A stretch of 64,000 nucleotides of DNA from Dolichospermum compactum NIES-806 (GTDB lineage Bacteria; Cyanobacteriota; Cyanobacteriia; Cyanobacteriales; Nostocaceae): positions 2,484,774 through 2,548,773 of the forward strand of contig NZ_AP018316.1 in NCBI RefSeq assembly GCF_002368115.1. Reading direction: 5' to 3'. A program made the translations under genes and the position numbers. Of this stretch, positions 63,616 to 64,000 are shown in pieces. The notes beneath the pieces are model-generated. The model saw only the letters and a program-made list of their open reading frames with translations. It was not told the origin of the DNA and searched no databases. Every line of letters begins with the position of its first letter. Position 1 is the stretch's first letter.

Positions 63616-63717
63616 TTGGGCGATTAGAAATTACTTCTACACAAACAAAGTCCACCTGCGTGGACTAAGGAAAAATTAAGGGTTCATCCTGTGTAGCTGC
63701 GATTTATAATCGCCCAA
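63616..63717. repeat. Palindromic repeat element TTGGGCGATTAGAAAT
   Basis: The ends TTGGGCGATTAGAAAT (from 63616) and ATTTATAATCGCCCAA (to 63717) are inverted copies. Inside, CTACAC pairs with GTGTAG and AGTCCAC with GTGGACT, so the whole element folds as one long interrupted hairpin. A half copy is at 12311-12361. It lies downstream of the CbtB-like gene. Confidence 0.7.
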
Positions 63718-63790
63718 ATAAATAATAAATTAGACTCAAATTCATTCGCTAAATATAAAATATTCGTTTGCAGTTAAATTCTAATTTCCT

Positions 63791-64000
63791 ATGAGAAAAT
63801 ATCGTCTGTTTGCTGTTATTATTGCTGCTTGTATTTGTTTATCAATTTTATATTCTTTGGTGGGAGTTTCTCAAACGTCCCAATCTCAAGTTTTACTTTC
63901 CACAAACCCACCTTTAGAAAAAATTCTCCCTTTTGAAGCTGGTACAGATAGAAAACAATCTCCGGTTGCTTTCACATTACAAGCTGTTGACGCTGGCGGA
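63791..64000 (+). CDS. Secreted or membrane-anchored protein, partial
   Basis: The frame from the ATG at 63791 stays open to the window end (70 codons). MRKYRLFAVIIAACICLSIL is a signal peptide or membrane anchor, followed by a hydrophilic part ending SPVAFTLQAVDAGG. That last stretch resembles the start of a beta-rich periplasmic domain. It lies 200 bases after the CbtB-like gene on the same strand and may belong with the metal cluster. The family cannot be named from this part. Confidence 0.6.
   Translation, partial: MRKYRLFAVIIAACICLSILYSLVGVSQTSQSQVLLSTNPPLEKILPFEAGTDRKQSPVAFTLQAVDAGG

Overview
The window is AT-rich DNA from a filamentous, Nostocales-type cyanobacterium (Anabaena/Dolichospermum/Nostoc-like). 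Three things point there: the gene set (PAM68-like and Psb32 photosystem II factors, arogenate-type TyrA, MinCDE with a cyanobacterial MinC, DUF2996, DUF4346 and DUF29 proteins), frequent GCGATCGC (HIP1) sites, and heptameric tandem repeats (TTGGTAA, GTCAGTG, GAGTCAG, CCAATGA and similar) in the intergenic DNA. No tRNA, rRNA or CRISPR array was found.

Layout. 0-2.6 kb: a conserved small protein, rpsO, a PAM68-like gene and a Uma2 endonuclease-like gene. 2.6-4.2 kb: a nested insertion-sequence region. A complete IS4-family element (1153 bp, exact 9-bp target duplication) sits inside the remnant of an older IS1634-type element. 4.4-8 kb: DAHP synthase convergent with minC-minD-minE. 8.2-12.3 kb: accessory genes (DUF1537 kinase, DUF29 proteins, a gene split by a repeat-borne amber codon, a Ser/Thr kinase whose DFG aspartate is tyrosine). 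12.9-19.1 kb: carboxyl-terminal protease, lipoprotein, DUF1517, tyrA, a DUF488 gene with a nonsense codon, ychF. 19.2-31 kb: decayed CHASE2 gene, thrC plus a MoaD/ThiS protein, DUF2996, SNF2 helicase, sbcD, cysH, psb32, a gutted hybrid sensor kinase, DUF4346. 30-44 kb: acyltransferase-like, RibD-C reductase, histidine kinase plus metal-type lipoprotein, PIN/Phd toxin-antitoxin, propeller-transglutaminase, Ca2+ P-type ATPase, recF, MgtC. 44.4-55.3 kb: PEP-synthase-like protein tail to tail with a baeRF protein, aroK, LapA-like, ubiX, RNase R-like, clpP. 55.5-57.3 kb: an IS1634-family element with both ends and a 6-bp duplication but a shortened transposase.

57.7-64 kb is the most system-like part. 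A minus-strand run carries a two-domain multicopper oxidase, a His-containing multi-TM protein (amber-interrupted), a small protein, a helix-hairpin-helix lipoprotein, a ferritin-like protein and an FTR1-type iron permease, with a CbtB-like protein divergent from the oxidase. The content suggests a ferroxidase-permease iron module analogous to yeast Fet3/Ftr1, with storage and periplasmic accessory proteins. That linkage is inference from neighbourhood.

Two themes cut across the window. First, several genes have one in-frame stop followed by continued homologous or open sequence in the same frame (10135, 17515, 61148). Second, it is rich in short hairpin or MITE-like elements and heptamer arrays, one of which supplies one of those stop codons.
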